NCBI GenBank assembly: GCA_046299555.1 | Contig: JBKBHS010000002.1 | Location: 398,973-462,972, forward strand | Direction: 5' to 3' | DNA length: 64,000 nt | Source of the DNA: CALKJP01 sp046299555 | GTDB taxonomy: Bacteria > Bacteroidota > Bacteroidia > JACCXN01 | Shown here: one piece after another, positions 16,142 through 25,538 of the stretch | Layout: each line of letters starts with the position of its first letter | How positions within the stretch are numbered: position 1 is the first letter of the stretch | Translations under genes and position numbers: made by a program | The notes under the pieces: generated by a model | What the model saw: only the letters and a program-made list of their open reading frames with translations | What the model was told of the DNA's origin: nothing | Database searches by the model: none

Positions 16142-17095
16142 ATGAAGATAAAATTATTAGCGAATGACGGAATAGATGAAAGCGGAAAAAAAATGCTTGA
16201 AGCAGCAGGATTTGATGTTATAACAACAAAAGTAGAACAAGCTGAATTGGCTAATTATATCAATCAAAATAATATAAGCGCTTTAACCGTTAGAAGTGCC
16301 ACAAAAGTTAGAAAAGATATAATTGATGCATGCCCGGGATTAAAATTAATTGGTCGTGGTGGTGTAGGTATGGATAATATTGATGTAGAATATGCACGAG
16401 AAAAAGGAATAAAAGTTGTAAATACACCTGCAGCATCATCACAATCGGTAGCAGAATTGGTAATTGCTCACATGTTTAGTATGGCTCGTTTTTTACATTT
16501 ATCCAATAGGGAAATGCCTACTAAGGGAGCTTTAGATTTTAATACTTTAAAAAAGAATTATTCAGAAGGAATTGAATTAAATGGTAAAAACATCGGAATT
16601 ATTGGTTTTGGAAGAATTGGTCAAGCCGTTGCTAAATACGCTATTGGCTTAGGAATGCGTGTTTATGCTTATGACCCTTATATTAGTAGTGCAACCATAA
16701 AACTTGATTTTTTTGATGGAAGCAGCAAAGAGTTTCAAATAACTTCTACTCCAATTAATGATTTTATTGGAAAATGTGATTTTATTACATTACATGTTCC
16801 GGGAGGTGAAGTAATTGGAGAAAAAGAATTAGCCCTTATGAAAGATGGTGTAATGCTTATAAATGCAGCCAGAGGCGGTGTAATAAACGAAACTGCATTA
16901 CTCAACGCATTAAATTCAGGAAAGGTTGCAGCTGCTGCACTGGATGTGTTTAATAACGAACCTACCCCGGATACTGCTTTATTAACGCATCCTAAAATTA
17001 GTTTAACTCCGCATACCGGAGCCAGTACAAAAGAAGCTCAACTACGTATTGGAATTGAATTAGCCGAATTAATTATTCAACATTTTAAAAATTAA
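16142..17095 (+). CDS. serA: D-3-phosphoglycerate dehydrogenase-like D-2-hydroxyacid dehydrogenase
   Basis: A 317-residue NAD-dependent dehydrogenase without the C-terminal ACT domain of long SerA proteins. The Rossmann motif IGIIGFGRIGQAVAKYA is near residues 150-166, and the catalytic Arg, Glu and His lie in INAARGGVINE, FNNEPTPD and LTPHTGAST. The N-terminal block GRGGVGMDNIDVEYAREKGI is the SerA type. It probably makes 3-phosphohydroxypyruvate for serine synthesis, but short D-2-hydroxyacid dehydrogenases with other substrates look alike. SerC and SerB are not in the window. Confidence 0.82.
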   Translation: MKIKLLANDGIDESGKKMLEAAGFDVITTKVEQAELANYINQNNISALTVRSATKVRKDIIDACPGLKLIGRGGVGMDNIDVEYAREKGIKVVNTPAASSQSVAELVIAHMFSMARFLHLSNREMPTKGALDFNTLKKNYSEGIELNGKNIGIIGFGRIGQAVAKYAIGLGMRVYAYDPYISSATIKLDFFDGSSKEFQITSTPINDFIGKCDFITLHVPGGEVIGEKELALMKDGVMLINAARGGVINETALLNALNSGKVAAAALDVFNNEPTPDTALLTHPKISLTPHTGASTKEAQLRIGIELAELIIQHFKN

Positions 17096-17099
17096 TTTA

Positions 17100-17954
17100 C
17101 TAATCTTCCCCTAAGTGATAAAGGGTTAACCCTGCAATGGGGCTTTCCAAAATTTTACCCATGGGAATCCCCTTTTCATCGGCAATTCGTGCAATAATAT
17201 TGCTATAATAAAAACCGACAGAACCTACTATACCAAGAGGTAATTCACCTTTACGCGGATATTTGCAAATATGCCTGTCGAAAAACAAGCGAAAAGAATC
17301 AATGGCTAACTGATTACAATATTCATGTTTTAAATTCTGATAAATAAATTTACTAAACGATGCTAAATAGCGACTTGGAAATGGCTTTTTATAAACATTT
17401 TCCAATACCTCATCTTTTGTTAACTTAAAACGCTCTCTAATTCTTTCAGCAATATCAATGGGCATTTCTTCATTTAAAAAATCGCAGATTAATTTTTTAC
17501 CAAGAAAAGCACCACTACCTTCATCGCCTAAAATAAATCCTAATGAAGGTTGATTTTGAATTATTTCAATTCCATTATAATAACAACTGTTAGTACCTGT
17601 TCCCAATATAGCAGCTAAACCTTCTTTATGCCCGCACAATGCTCTTGCAGCAGCCAGTAAATCATGCTCAACAATTATATCAGCATATTTGAATACTTTT
17701 TGTATTGCACTTTTTACATCGTTACATTTCTCAACCGAAGAACAACCCGCTCCATAAAAATAAATTTCAATTTTTTCATTGATAATTTCCTTTGGTAATG
17801 ATGGTATAAGCTCTTTTAAAAGTATTTGATTTATTTCTTCCGAACTAACAAAGTAAGGATTTATACCCTGCGAATGTGCCTGATGAATCTTCTTTTGACT
17901 GTCAATAAATCTCCAGTCTGTTTTGGTAGAACCGCTATCTGCTATAAGAATCAT
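17100..17954 (-). CDS. BadF/BcrA-type ATPase, N-acetylglucosamine-kinase-like
   Basis: A 284-residue ASKHA-fold kinase. The phosphate-1 motif LIADSGSTKTDWRF opens the protein, AILGTGTNSC is the second phosphate loop, and GFILGDEGSGAFLGKKL is the sugar-kinase-like block. Bacteroidota proteins of this kind are generally annotated as N-acetylglucosamine kinases, giving a possible role in recycling amino sugars from cell wall or chitin. The activity is by family only. Ends four bases from the convergent serA-like gene. Confidence 0.82.
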   Translation of the reverse strand: MILIADSGSTKTDWRFIDSQKKIHQAHSQGINPYFVSSEEINQILLKELIPSLPKEIINEKIEIYFYGAGCSSVEKCNDVKSAIQKVFKYADIIVEHDLLAAARALCGHKEGLAAILGTGTNSCYYNGIEIIQNQPSLGFILGDEGSGAFLGKKLICDFLNEEMPIDIAERIRERFKLTKDEVLENVYKKPFPSRYLASFSKFIYQNLKHEYCNQLAIDSFRLFFDRHICKYPRKGELPLGIVGSVGFYYSNIIARIADEKGIPMGKILESPIAGLTLYHLGED

Positions 17955-18072
17955 ACACTAATATTTTGAGGCTAATTTCAGCATTTTTTATTCAGATTGA
18001 CACTATTAGATTAACATTTTTTAAACGAATCTTAATTATAACTACAATAAAAAATAACTTTCTTTGCTTTAG

Positions 18073-18444
18073 ATGAATTTTATTCGAAAACATATCATAC
18101 AACCTGTTGCTGTTTTACTTGCACTATTTCTGCTAAACACAAGTGTGGATGTTGTAGAAAGAAGTGCATTTAAGCCTTTTGAAGAAAGCCAATCAAATTT
18201 TAATGAAATTGAAAGTTTGGTAGAAATGATTACAGAAATGGGATTGAATTTAGAAGATTTTATCCCTGAAAACGAAGGGGAAGATGATCAAAGTTTAAAA
18301 AGTAAACAACCTGTAAAATTCATTAAAATCAATTCGCAACTTTATCTTCATGAAGCATTCAATACAATTGTTTACTGTGTAAGCGATCTATTCAATTATC
18401 TAAATCCCGGCTCCGCTATTTTTATTCCACCTCCTGAAAATTAA
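18073..18444 (+). CDS. Hypothetical protein with one N-terminal membrane segment
   Basis: A 123-residue protein I do not recognise. Residues 9-22 (PVAVLLALFLLNTS) form a membrane segment or uncleaved signal. The middle is acidic (PENEGEDDQS), and the protein ends PGSAIFIPPPEN. It precedes two outer-membrane barrel-like genes by 73 and about 1000 bases on the same strand, so it is probably part of that cluster. No metal-binding or catalytic motif is visible. Confidence 0.6.
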   Translation: MNFIRKHIIQPVAVLLALFLLNTSVDVVERSAFKPFEESQSNFNEIESLVEMITEMGLNLEDFIPENEGEDDQSLKSKQPVKFIKINSQLYLHEAFNTIVYCVSDLFNYLNPGSAIFIPPPEN

Positions 18445-18517
18445 AGTTATTACATATCACTTATTTCTTAGAAATAAAAAGAAAAGTCACTCTCTTTAAT
18501 TTTCAATCTTACTAAAA

Positions 18518-19399
18518 ATGCAAAAGATTTTAATATTTCTTTTTGTCATGCTTTTATGCATAAAATTAAAAGCACAAGAAGAACCTGATTCGACCAAAAT
18601 TATTAATGCCCAATTAGATTCTATTTATTTAGCAGAAATAGAAGATGTAAAAGGTTTAAAAGACAAAGTGCTTCATGCTGAACCCATTTTTATTGATTTA
18701 ATAAGAGACTTAGGAGCCAGAAAAGGTGAAAAAGAATGGAATGTTGGATTTGGTATTACTGATAAAACACTTTACGATAGTTATGAAGGATTAATTGAAT
18801 ACGAGTTTGCTCCAATAGACAGATTAGGTCTTGAAATAGAAATACCGGTAACCATTATTGCTTCTAATAATCAAGAACTCAAAGACAGTTTACCATCAAA
18901 CAGGATTGAGTCATTAAAATTAGCCGGACAATGGTCATTTTTTGTTTCTGATAAATTAAATACTACTCTGGCATTAGGTTATATCAATGAATTTTTATTT
19001 AGCGATTTAAATGCTATTCAACACTCGCCTGTATTTCAGGGAAACTTATATAATCCATTTATAATTGCAGCCAAACGCTGGGGAAATAATTTTCATACGC
19101 TTATTTATGCAGGGCCTCATATAGAGCAAATTTTTCGTAATAAACATGTGCATATTAATCATCATGTAAATACTAATTTTCATTACATGATTCCTGGTAC
19201 TCGAAACTTTATAGGAATAGAGGTAAATCAGGTATTTGAAAAAAATGAAATAAATACCGTATTGCGCCCACAAATGCGTGTTGGTTTAGCCGATAATTTA
19301 CTTATTGGTATTGTTGGCGGCATACCTATCACTAAAAACAACCAACGACTTAGTTCATTTATAAGAATCATTTATGAGCCTGGACATAAACATAAATAA
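18518..19399 (+). CDS. Outer-membrane barrel-like protein of unknown function (HAEPIFIDLIRDLG family)
   Basis: A 293-residue exported protein with a signal peptide (to about residue 19, ending IKLKAQ) and the hallmark block HAEPIFIDLIRDLGARKGEK near residues 52-72. After that comes alternating sequence typical of beta-barrels (YEFAPIDRLGLEIEIPVTI). Relatives in databases are sometimes labelled as a purine-synthesis enzyme; nothing in this protein supports that. Histidine-rich stretches (HVHINHHVNTNFH, and GHKHK at the C-terminus) could bind metal. Probably co-transcribed with the genes on either side. Confidence 0.7.
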   Translation: MQKILIFLFVMLLCIKLKAQEEPDSTKIINAQLDSIYLAEIEDVKGLKDKVLHAEPIFIDLIRDLGARKGEKEWNVGFGITDKTLYDSYEGLIEYEFAPIDRLGLEIEIPVTIIASNNQELKDSLPSNRIESLKLAGQWSFFVSDKLNTTLALGYINEFLFSDLNAIQHSPVFQGNLYNPFIIAAKRWGNNFHTLIYAGPHIEQIFRNKHVHINHHVNTNFHYMIPGTRNFIGIEVNQVFEKNEINTVLRPQMRVGLADNLLIGIVGGIPITKNNQRLSSFIRIIYEPGHKHK

Positions 19400-19441
19400 T
19401 CATTAACAAACACTTAACAAAAACTAATTAAAATTGGACAA

Positions 19442-20212
19442 ATGAAATATTTACTATCTCTAACACTTGCCCTATTTATTGGAATGATAGATGCCTTTGC
19501 TGTACGCCCATTTATTACGGATGATGCGCGTGTAGTGGGATATCGATTAGCACAATGGGAAACATGGGCCAGATTTGATCGCCATTCAGGACAATGGTGG
19601 CATATGGCTGCCTATGGACCGACTAATAAAATGGAATTAAGTGCGGGTTTAGTTTTTGGATACGATAAACCAAACGATGCTACAACTAATTTCAGCTATG
19701 CTATGCCCCTATTGCAAGGAAAGTTTTTATTTAAAGAATATGCACCCGGAAAAGGGCCTGGTTTTGGATTAGTAGCCGGTACATTCTTACCCAATGGCAA
19801 AGGCGAATTTGTTCCACAAGGATATGGAGCATTTTCATTTCTTACCATATCACAATGTTTTGGCGAGGGCGAAAAAGTATTGCTGCATGCTAATATTGGT
19901 GGCAATTATTTATATGTTAACAATAAAAATTCGTTTGTTAATACCTGGGGCTTTGGAACGCAAATAAAAGCATATAAAGGCATGCACTATGTTGGTGAAG
20001 TTTTTTCAGGTGACCCATATATACCCGGTGCAGGCTTATCGTGGCAAACAGGTTTCAGACATTTTATAAGTGATTTAATTCAAATAGATGGAACTGTAGG
20101 ACAAGGAATTGGGGGGTCTAATCCACTACCCTTTTGGTTTAGCTTTGGAGCAAGATTTGTAACAACAGCTTTTGAGAAAAAGAAAACAGATAATTCAGCT
20201 TATCTGTATTAG
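19442..20212 (+). CDS. Outer-membrane porin-like protein (MetA-pathway/transporter-like)
   Basis: A 256-residue exported barrel-like protein. The signal peptide ends DAFA, and the mature part begins VRPFITDDARVVGYRLAQWE, a block shared by a family of uncharacterised Bacteroidota and proteobacterial outer-membrane proteins related to the phenol-degradation MetA family. Glycine- and aromatic-rich strands follow (GPGFGLVAGTFLPNGKGEF). It lies 42 bases after the HAEP-type gene. Substrate unknown. Confidence 0.7.
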   Translation: MKYLLSLTLALFIGMIDAFAVRPFITDDARVVGYRLAQWETWARFDRHSGQWWHMAAYGPTNKMELSAGLVFGYDKPNDATTNFSYAMPLLQGKFLFKEYAPGKGPGFGLVAGTFLPNGKGEFVPQGYGAFSFLTISQCFGEGEKVLLHANIGGNYLYVNNKNSFVNTWGFGTQIKAYKGMHYVGEVFSGDPYIPGAGLSWQTGFRHFISDLIQIDGTVGQGIGGSNPLPFWFSFGARFVTTAFEKKKTDNSAYLY

Positions 20213-20216
20213 TAAA

Positions 20217-21728
20217 TTACTTAGTTAATCTTTCAAAAGCCATATAAAGCGATTCAATAATATCTCCTGCAATAAGTGATTGCTGGTTATAATTTTGAAC
20301 TGCCATATCTCCTGAAAGACCATGTATATATACACCCAATAAAGTTGCTTCAAAAGAATTAAATCCTTGTGCTAATAACGATGTTATAACACCGGTTAAA
20401 ACATCGCCACTACCCGCAGTAGCCATTCCCGGATTACCTGTACTGTTAAAATACACTTTCCCGCTGGGTGAAACAATGGCCGTATGTGCACCTTTTAATA
20501 CAATTATTGTATTAGTTTTTAAACTTAACTCACGTGCTTTTTGTAAGCGTTCGAAACTATCGTTGCATTTACCTGCTAATCTTTCAAATTCTTTTGGATG
20601 AGGAGTAAGAATGCTGCCCTTAGGTAAAAACGAAAGCCAAGTTTTATTTTCGGCTAAAATATTAATGGCATCTGCATCTAATACCAGAGGAACATCAGCA
20701 GTTTGTATTAAATTCTTAAGAACTTGTACCGTTTTTTCATGCATACCAATACCGGGACCAATTCCTATTGCATCATATAACTTTAGGTCAGGCAATTCAG
20801 AAATATGTTCCTCATTTGTATCAATACTTACCATAGCTTCCGGAAAAGCTGCATGAATTGATGAAACATTATTTTTAGCAGTGTGTATACTTACTAAACC
20901 ACATCCACTTCTTAAAGCAGCTTTAGCAGATAGAATAGCAGCTCCGGCTTTTCCATAGCTTCCTGCAATTATCAGTGCATGTCCATAAGTTCCTTTATGG
21001 GAAAATTTATCACGATGAAAATTGAAATTTTCCTTTATTTCATCATCGGTAATGTAAATGAAATTTGAATCTTGAGAATGAATAAATTCTTTATTGAGCC
21101 CAATATCTAATAGATAAAATTGTCCGCAATATTTACCTGTTTCAGGAAATAAAAAGGAGAATTTAGGCAACTGAAATGTAAGTGTATAGGTAGCTTTAAC
21201 TACTGCTTTTAATGCCGCTATATCTCCGGTATCGCTGAATAAACCGGAAGGGATATCAATAGAAATTATTTTACTGCCCGAATGATTTATGAATTGAATT
21301 ACATCTGCAAAAATACCCTCTACAGCTTTGTTTAAGCCTGTTCCAAAAATGGCATCAATAATAATATCATTTGAATTTATTGGCTTTAAATCATTTAATG
21401 TTTGAACATAATTAATAGTTATTGGTAATTTTTCAAGCCTCGAAATATTGATTAAAAAATCCTTTGAACCTTTTCCCTTCTCTCCTATTACATACACAAA
21501 CACATTATAACCGCATTGATACATTAATCTGGCTATGGCAATTCCATCGCCTCCATTATTGCCTGTTCCTGCAAAGATTACCAGTCTATTATCTGCTGAA
21601 ATATGTTGTTTTATCCAGTCAACACAAGCATTGGCAGCTCGCTCCATTAAATCAACAGAGGCAATACCTTCTTGTTGTATCGTATAAGCATCTGCTTCTC
21701 TTATTTGTGTAGCTGAAAGAATTTTCAT
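20217..21728 (-). CDS. nnr: Bifunctional NAD(P)H-hydrate epimerase / ADP-dependent dehydratase
   Basis: A 503-residue repair enzyme that restores damaged NADHX and NADPHX. The N-terminal YjeF domain (to about residue 210) has FAGTGNNGGDGIAIARL and DAIFGTGLN. The C-terminal ribokinase-like dehydratase has HALIIAGSYGKAGAAILSAK, GPGIG, LDADAINIL, LTPHPKEFERL and GSGDVLTGVI. Both halves look complete. It ends the ybbR-coaE-nnr operon, three bases after coaE. Confidence 0.95.
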   Translation of the reverse strand: MKILSATQIREADAYTIQQEGIASVDLMERAANACVDWIKQHISADNRLVIFAGTGNNGGDGIAIARLMYQCGYNVFVYVIGEKGKGSKDFLINISRLEKLPITINYVQTLNDLKPINSNDIIIDAIFGTGLNKAVEGIFADVIQFINHSGSKIISIDIPSGLFSDTGDIAALKAVVKATYTLTFQLPKFSFLFPETGKYCGQFYLLDIGLNKEFIHSQDSNFIYITDDEIKENFNFHRDKFSHKGTYGHALIIAGSYGKAGAAILSAKAALRSGCGLVSIHTAKNNVSSIHAAFPEAMVSIDTNEEHISELPDLKLYDAIGIGPGIGMHEKTVQVLKNLIQTADVPLVLDADAINILAENKTWLSFLPKGSILTPHPKEFERLAGKCNDSFERLQKARELSLKTNTIIVLKGAHTAIVSPSGKVYFNSTGNPGMATAGSGDVLTGVITSLLAQGFNSFEATLLGVYIHGLSGDMAVQNYNQQSLIAGDIIESLYMAFERLTK

Positions 21729-21731
21729 TTG

Positions 21732-22322
21732 CTAAATTTCATTATTAGTCAATTTTAAATGAAGTTGAATAATCTGAGGTAGTACCAATTGTTCATCATC
21801 ATTATAAATTATAAAATCTGCATGTGCTAGTCGCTGTTCCTCTGTCCATTGGTTTTTCATACGCTCTTCAATTTGAGAACGAGAAAAATTATCTCTTTTA
21901 ATAATTCGTTTAATACGAATTTCTTTGGGTGCACTAACAGCAATAATTTTATCCATTTCTTTATATGCCCCGCTTTCAAATAATATGGCAGCTTCTTTTA
22001 AGGTGTAAGGTAGATGCTTATATTTTTCGCACCACTGCATATATACTTGCGCAACTTTGGGATGTATGAGTTTATTTATAAACTTTAATTCATCCGGATT
22101 ATTAAAAATAATTTCAGCTAGTTTTTCTTTGTTCAACTCGTAATCAGACAAATAAATATGCTTTCCATATTTATTAATAAGTGTTTCTTTTACATCATCA
22201 TCAAAATAAAGTTTTTTTGCTTCTGCATCTGCATAAAACACAGGCACACCCAATAATTCAAACACTTTGCAAACGATTGATTTGCCACTGCCTATTCCAC
22301 CGGTAATTCCTATACGTTTCAT
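21732..22322 (-). CDS. coaE: Dephospho-CoA kinase
   Basis: A 196-residue P-loop kinase for the last step of coenzyme A synthesis. Walker A GGIGSGKS is at residues 8-15, with DAEAKKL, HPKV and the lid block IKRDNFSRSQIEERMKNQW. Its start overlaps the ybbR stop by four bases (ATGA), indicating translational coupling. Confidence 0.95.
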   Translation of the reverse strand: MKRIGITGGIGSGKSIVCKVFELLGVPVFYADAEAKKLYFDDDVKETLINKYGKHIYLSDYELNKEKLAEIIFNNPDELKFINKLIHPKVAQVYMQWCEKYKHLPYTLKEAAILFESGAYKEMDKIIAVSAPKEIRIKRIIKRDNFSRSQIEERMKNQWTEEQRLAHADFIIYNDDEQLVLPQIIQLHLKLTNNEI

Positions 22323-23329
22323 TTATTTTTTTTAATCAAAATATATTCAACTTCATTTGGCTTTATTTCTCTAATGCGTGCAAACGTTGGATATGAATTT
22401 AATTTTAAAGGTAATCTGTTTTTCTGATTATTAGATTCAAAATCAACTTGTAATTTCCATTCCTGCTGCTTAACTAAGTTATATTTACTAAATGGTACTA
22501 AAAATGTGATTTCTGCTTTGTAAGGAATTAAAACTACTTCAAAACCTTCGGGAACATTTATAGGCTGAATGTTAACCGTAATAGATGTTTCAGTATAGCG
22601 CTCCACCGGTATTTTAACATTAACTTCTTTTTGCGAAAATCTAAAATAAGCAGGTATGCTTGGTGGAATTTTAAGCGTAAGATTTAATTCCTGATTTTCT
22701 GAAATATCAGTTAAAACAATTTCTTCGGTTTCAATTTCTTCAACATCAATAATATTTTCAGATGGTCCATATATTTCAATAAATGCAGGTGAAATAATAA
22801 TTGAATCTTTTATTTGATATTGTTTTTTAAAATTAAGAGTTGCATTTAACTTCACCTTTACTCTTTTTACTTCCTTATCTGCAAAATTAAAAAACACAGT
22901 ATCCGGACTTATGGATAGGATATTCCCCGTATTTTTTAATTGATTTCTCAATTCATCTATTCTGTTTTTTAGAGAGATATAATGTATGTCTTTATTTTTT
23001 GAAAGTAAACCATGTTCACTTGCATAATCAATAATTAAAGTATCATTTTCTGCACTGAATTGATGTTGCAACAACGTATAACCTTTTGCATCTATTTCAA
23101 CCGAAATATGAGCCGGTAAAATATTGGTGTAAATCTTATTGTTTGGCAAATTAATATACCTAACGGGATAATTAATAGTTGTCTTATAATTATCTGATAA
23201 CTTATTTAAGAACCATAGAAAAACAGAAAATGCTACGCAAATTAAAAATAAAAAAAATCGGGAACGAGCTTTTAAATCGCTTTTACGCTTAAACCAAATA
23301 GACCATAATTTCTTTCTGCTTTGTGGCAT
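22319..23329 (-). CDS. YbbR-like domain membrane protein
   Basis: A 336-residue protein with a basic N-terminus, one membrane segment (about residues 25-42, FFLFLICVAFSVFLWFL) and three or so YbbR-like beta domains outside the cytoplasm, recognisable from YPVRYINLP, VEIDAKGYTLL, VKVKLNATLN and IEIYGPSENI. In Firmicutes the homologue CdaR regulates a diadenylate cyclase; no such cyclase is in this window. First gene of the operon with coaE and nnr, a common order in Bacteroidota. Confidence 0.85.
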   Translation of the reverse strand: MPQSRKKLWSIWFKRKSDLKARSRFFLFLICVAFSVFLWFLNKLSDNYKTTINYPVRYINLPNNKIYTNILPAHISVEIDAKGYTLLQHQFSAENDTLIIDYASEHGLLSKNKDIHYISLKNRIDELRNQLKNTGNILSISPDTVFFNFADKEVKRVKVKLNATLNFKKQYQIKDSIIISPAFIEIYGPSENIIDVEEIETEEIVLTDISENQELNLTLKIPPSIPAYFRFSQKEVNVKIPVERYTETSITVNIQPINVPEGFEVVLIPYKAEITFLVPFSKYNLVKQQEWKLQVDFESNNQKNRLPLKLNSYPTFARIREIKPNEVEYILIKKNK

Positions 23330-23521
23330 ATTACTTAAATGTGCATAAAATTATTCAGAATACATGCTTTATTTAAATAAATGTTCATTTTTCACTTTAT
23401 GAATTTTAATCCCATAGTTTATAGCTCAATAAGTTAATACAATAAAATTTATACCTCCTCATTTTCAAATATTTAAAACTTTTCAAACTACCTTGTATTA
23501 CATAGTACATATTTTTACATA

Positions 23522-23529
23522 TATCTTTG
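23522..23529 (+). promoter_or_regulatory. -7 box of the padR-pspC operon, with TACAT triplets upstream
   Basis: TATCTTTG followed by C lies 28 bases before the padR ATG. Just upstream TACAT occurs three times (23499, 23506, 23516), the half-site type bound by some PadR regulators, so self-repression is possible but unproven. Confidence 0.45.
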
Positions 23530-23556
23530 CATAAAAATTAACATATCCATCTATCC

Positions 23557-23877
23557 ATGAATTTAGAAAATACTAAAGCTCAAATGCGTAAAGGGATATT
23601 GGAGTTTTGTATCCTATCAACACTTTCGGGTAAAGAAGCTTATACCGGAGAAATTATTGATCGGCTAAAAGAAGCTAAGTTAATTGTGGTAGAAGGTACG
23701 CTTTATCCTCTTCTTACACGATTAAAAAATGCAGGATTGCTAAACTACCGATGGGAAGAATCAAGTTCCGGCCCACCCAGAAAATATTATAAACTAACTG
23801 CTGAAGGTGAACAGTTTTTACAAGAACTTAAAAACACCTGGAAAGAATTAAATGATGCTATAAATAAACTTATCTAA
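23557..23877 (+). CDS. PadR-family transcriptional regulator
   Basis: A 106-residue winged-helix protein: MRKGILEFCILSTLSGKEAY, the recognition helix and EGTLYPLLTRLKNAGLL, then the wing SSGPPRKYYKLTAEG. This is the short PadR subfamily 2 that is commonly placed before a PspC-type membrane protein in Bacteroidota. It ends 11 bases before that gene. Confidence 0.93.
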   Translation: MNLENTKAQMRKGILEFCILSTLSGKEAYTGEIIDRLKEAKLIVVEGTLYPLLTRLKNAGLLNYRWEESSSGPPRKYYKLTAEGEQFLQELKNTWKELNDAINKLI

Positions 23878-23888
23878 ACATATATAAG

Positions 23889-25487
23889 ATGAAAAAGACA
23901 GTTACAGTAAACATTGGTGGTGCATTTTTTCATGTAGATGAAGATGCATATGATATCTTAAAAAAATATCTGGAAACTATTCGTGGATACTTTATAAATA
24001 CTCCTGGATGCGATGAAATAATGGCAGATATTGAAAGTCGCATTGCTGAAATGTTTAAGGAAATGCAAAATGCAACAAAAGAAGTTATAACGATAGATGA
24101 TGTAAATGCGGTTATAACTACCATGGGAAAACCTGAAGATTATATAGATTCAGATAGTGGACAAGAAAGTAAATCAAACGAAACAGAAAATAAAACATCT
24201 ACATCAAACTCATTTAAAAACAAGCGCATATACCGCGATCCGGACAATCGCGTATTAGGTGGCGTATGCAGCGGTATAGGCGCATATTTTGGAATAGATC
24301 CTGTTTGGATTCGCATTGCATTTGTTATTATGTTTTTTGCCTTTGGAACTGGTCCTTTTCTTTATTTGATTTTATGGATAATAATACCTAAAGCTAAAAC
24401 AACAGCTGAAAAACTGGAAATGCGAGGCGAGCCTGTAACCGCTGAAAATATTGGTAAAACCATTCGCGAAGAAATGGAAGGTGTTAAAGATAGTTTTAAT
24501 AATTTAAGCAACGATTTAAAATCGAAAAAGACACAAAGCCAATTACAAAGCGGCATAAACAGAGTAGTTGATTTTATGGGCAAATTATTGTGTTTAATTC
24601 TTAATGTTGCCGGAAAAATTATTGGAGTAGCATTTATAATTGCAGCGCTGTTTCTCACTATTCTTTTTTTTAGTTTTTTAGTTACCGGAGATTTTATTTT
24701 AAATATAAGCGATAGTGGCTTCAGCGAATTTGGTATTCATGATTTTCTACAACTGATATTTTCGAGCAATTCAGATTTAACACTTGCTACAATTGCTATA
24801 TCTTTATTAATACTGGTTCCATTGGTATCACTAATGCTTATAGGTATAAAACTGCTATTTAATGTAAAGCATAATTTTAGAAGTGTGGGGGCTACACTTG
24901 GAATTTTATGGGTAGTAGCTATATTGCTTACAGTATTCAGTGTTTATTCTACCGCTAAAGATTTTAGTAAAAGTGGTGTCTATATTCAAAATATAACCAT
25001 TCCAGCAAATGATACTATTTATATTTCAGCAACTCAAACTGAACTGAACGATGACATGAAAATTGTGTTGTTTGATGACGAAAGAAGCGCCATTTTTTAT
25101 GTTAACAAAGACAGTATGTATTTATGTTATCCCAAATTGGATATAATAAAAAGTAATAGCGATTCAACTTCATTTGAAATAAAACAAATAGCACTTGGTA
25201 AAACTAAAAAAATAGCAGCCGATAGAGCAGCTGATATTCGTTATGAGTTTTCGTACAACGAACAACAATTATTCCTTAACAATTATTTTACTGTGAGTAA
25301 TGAAAATAAATTCAGAGCACAGCATTTAAAACTTACTTTAAAAATACCGGAAGGTAAAACAGTGTATTTAGACCCAACATTGGAAAATATATTGTTTGAT
25401 GTAAAAAACACCACCAATACATTAGATGAAGATATGCTAAGCCACTACTGGACGATGACCAGGAATGGACTTACAAGAGTAGATTAA
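23889..25487 (+). CDS. PspC-domain membrane protein
   Basis: A 532-residue membrane protein. Residues 1-85 are a soluble region (MKKTVTVNIGGAFFHVDEDA) found in Bacteroidota members. The PspC domain is at about 113-170 (RDPDNRVLGGVCSGIGAYFG, then IDPVWIRIAFV). Three or four more membrane segments follow up to about residue 365, and the last 160 residues form a beta-rich extracytoplasmic domain. Likely acts with the PadR regulator in envelope stress sensing; that role is by analogy. Confidence 0.88.
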   Translation: MKKTVTVNIGGAFFHVDEDAYDILKKYLETIRGYFINTPGCDEIMADIESRIAEMFKEMQNATKEVITIDDVNAVITTMGKPEDYIDSDSGQESKSNETENKTSTSNSFKNKRIYRDPDNRVLGGVCSGIGAYFGIDPVWIRIAFVIMFFAFGTGPFLYLILWIIIPKAKTTAEKLEMRGEPVTAENIGKTIREEMEGVKDSFNNLSNDLKSKKTQSQLQSGINRVVDFMGKLLCLILNVAGKIIGVAFIIAALFLTILFFSFLVTGDFILNISDSGFSEFGIHDFLQLIFSSNSDLTLATIAISLLILVPLVSLMLIGIKLLFNVKHNFRSVGATLGILWVVAILLTVFSVYSTAKDFSKSGVYIQNITIPANDTIYISATQTELNDDMKIVLFDDERSAIFYVNKDSMYLCYPKLDIIKSNSDSTSFEIKQIALGKTKKIAADRAADIRYEFSYNEQQLFLNNYFTVSNENKFRAQHLKLTLKIPEGKTVYLDPTLENILFDVKNTTNTLDEDMLSHYWTMTRNGLTRVD

Positions 25488-25488
25488 T

Positions 25489-25521
25489 AAAAAAATCCCC
25501 GAAAAATTTCGGGGATTTTTT
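25489..25521. terminator. Bidirectional terminator between pspC and trxB
   Basis: AATCCCCGAAA / TTTCGGGGATT with A-runs and T-runs outside, so it serves both convergent genes. Confidence 0.93.
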
Positions 25522-25538
25522 CATTTATTTCAATAAGA

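Noticed and set aside
18518..19399. Phosphoribosylformylglycinamidine synthase, a label I have seen for this family
   Set aside because: At 293 residues with a signal peptide and barrel pattern it has none of the domains of PurL.
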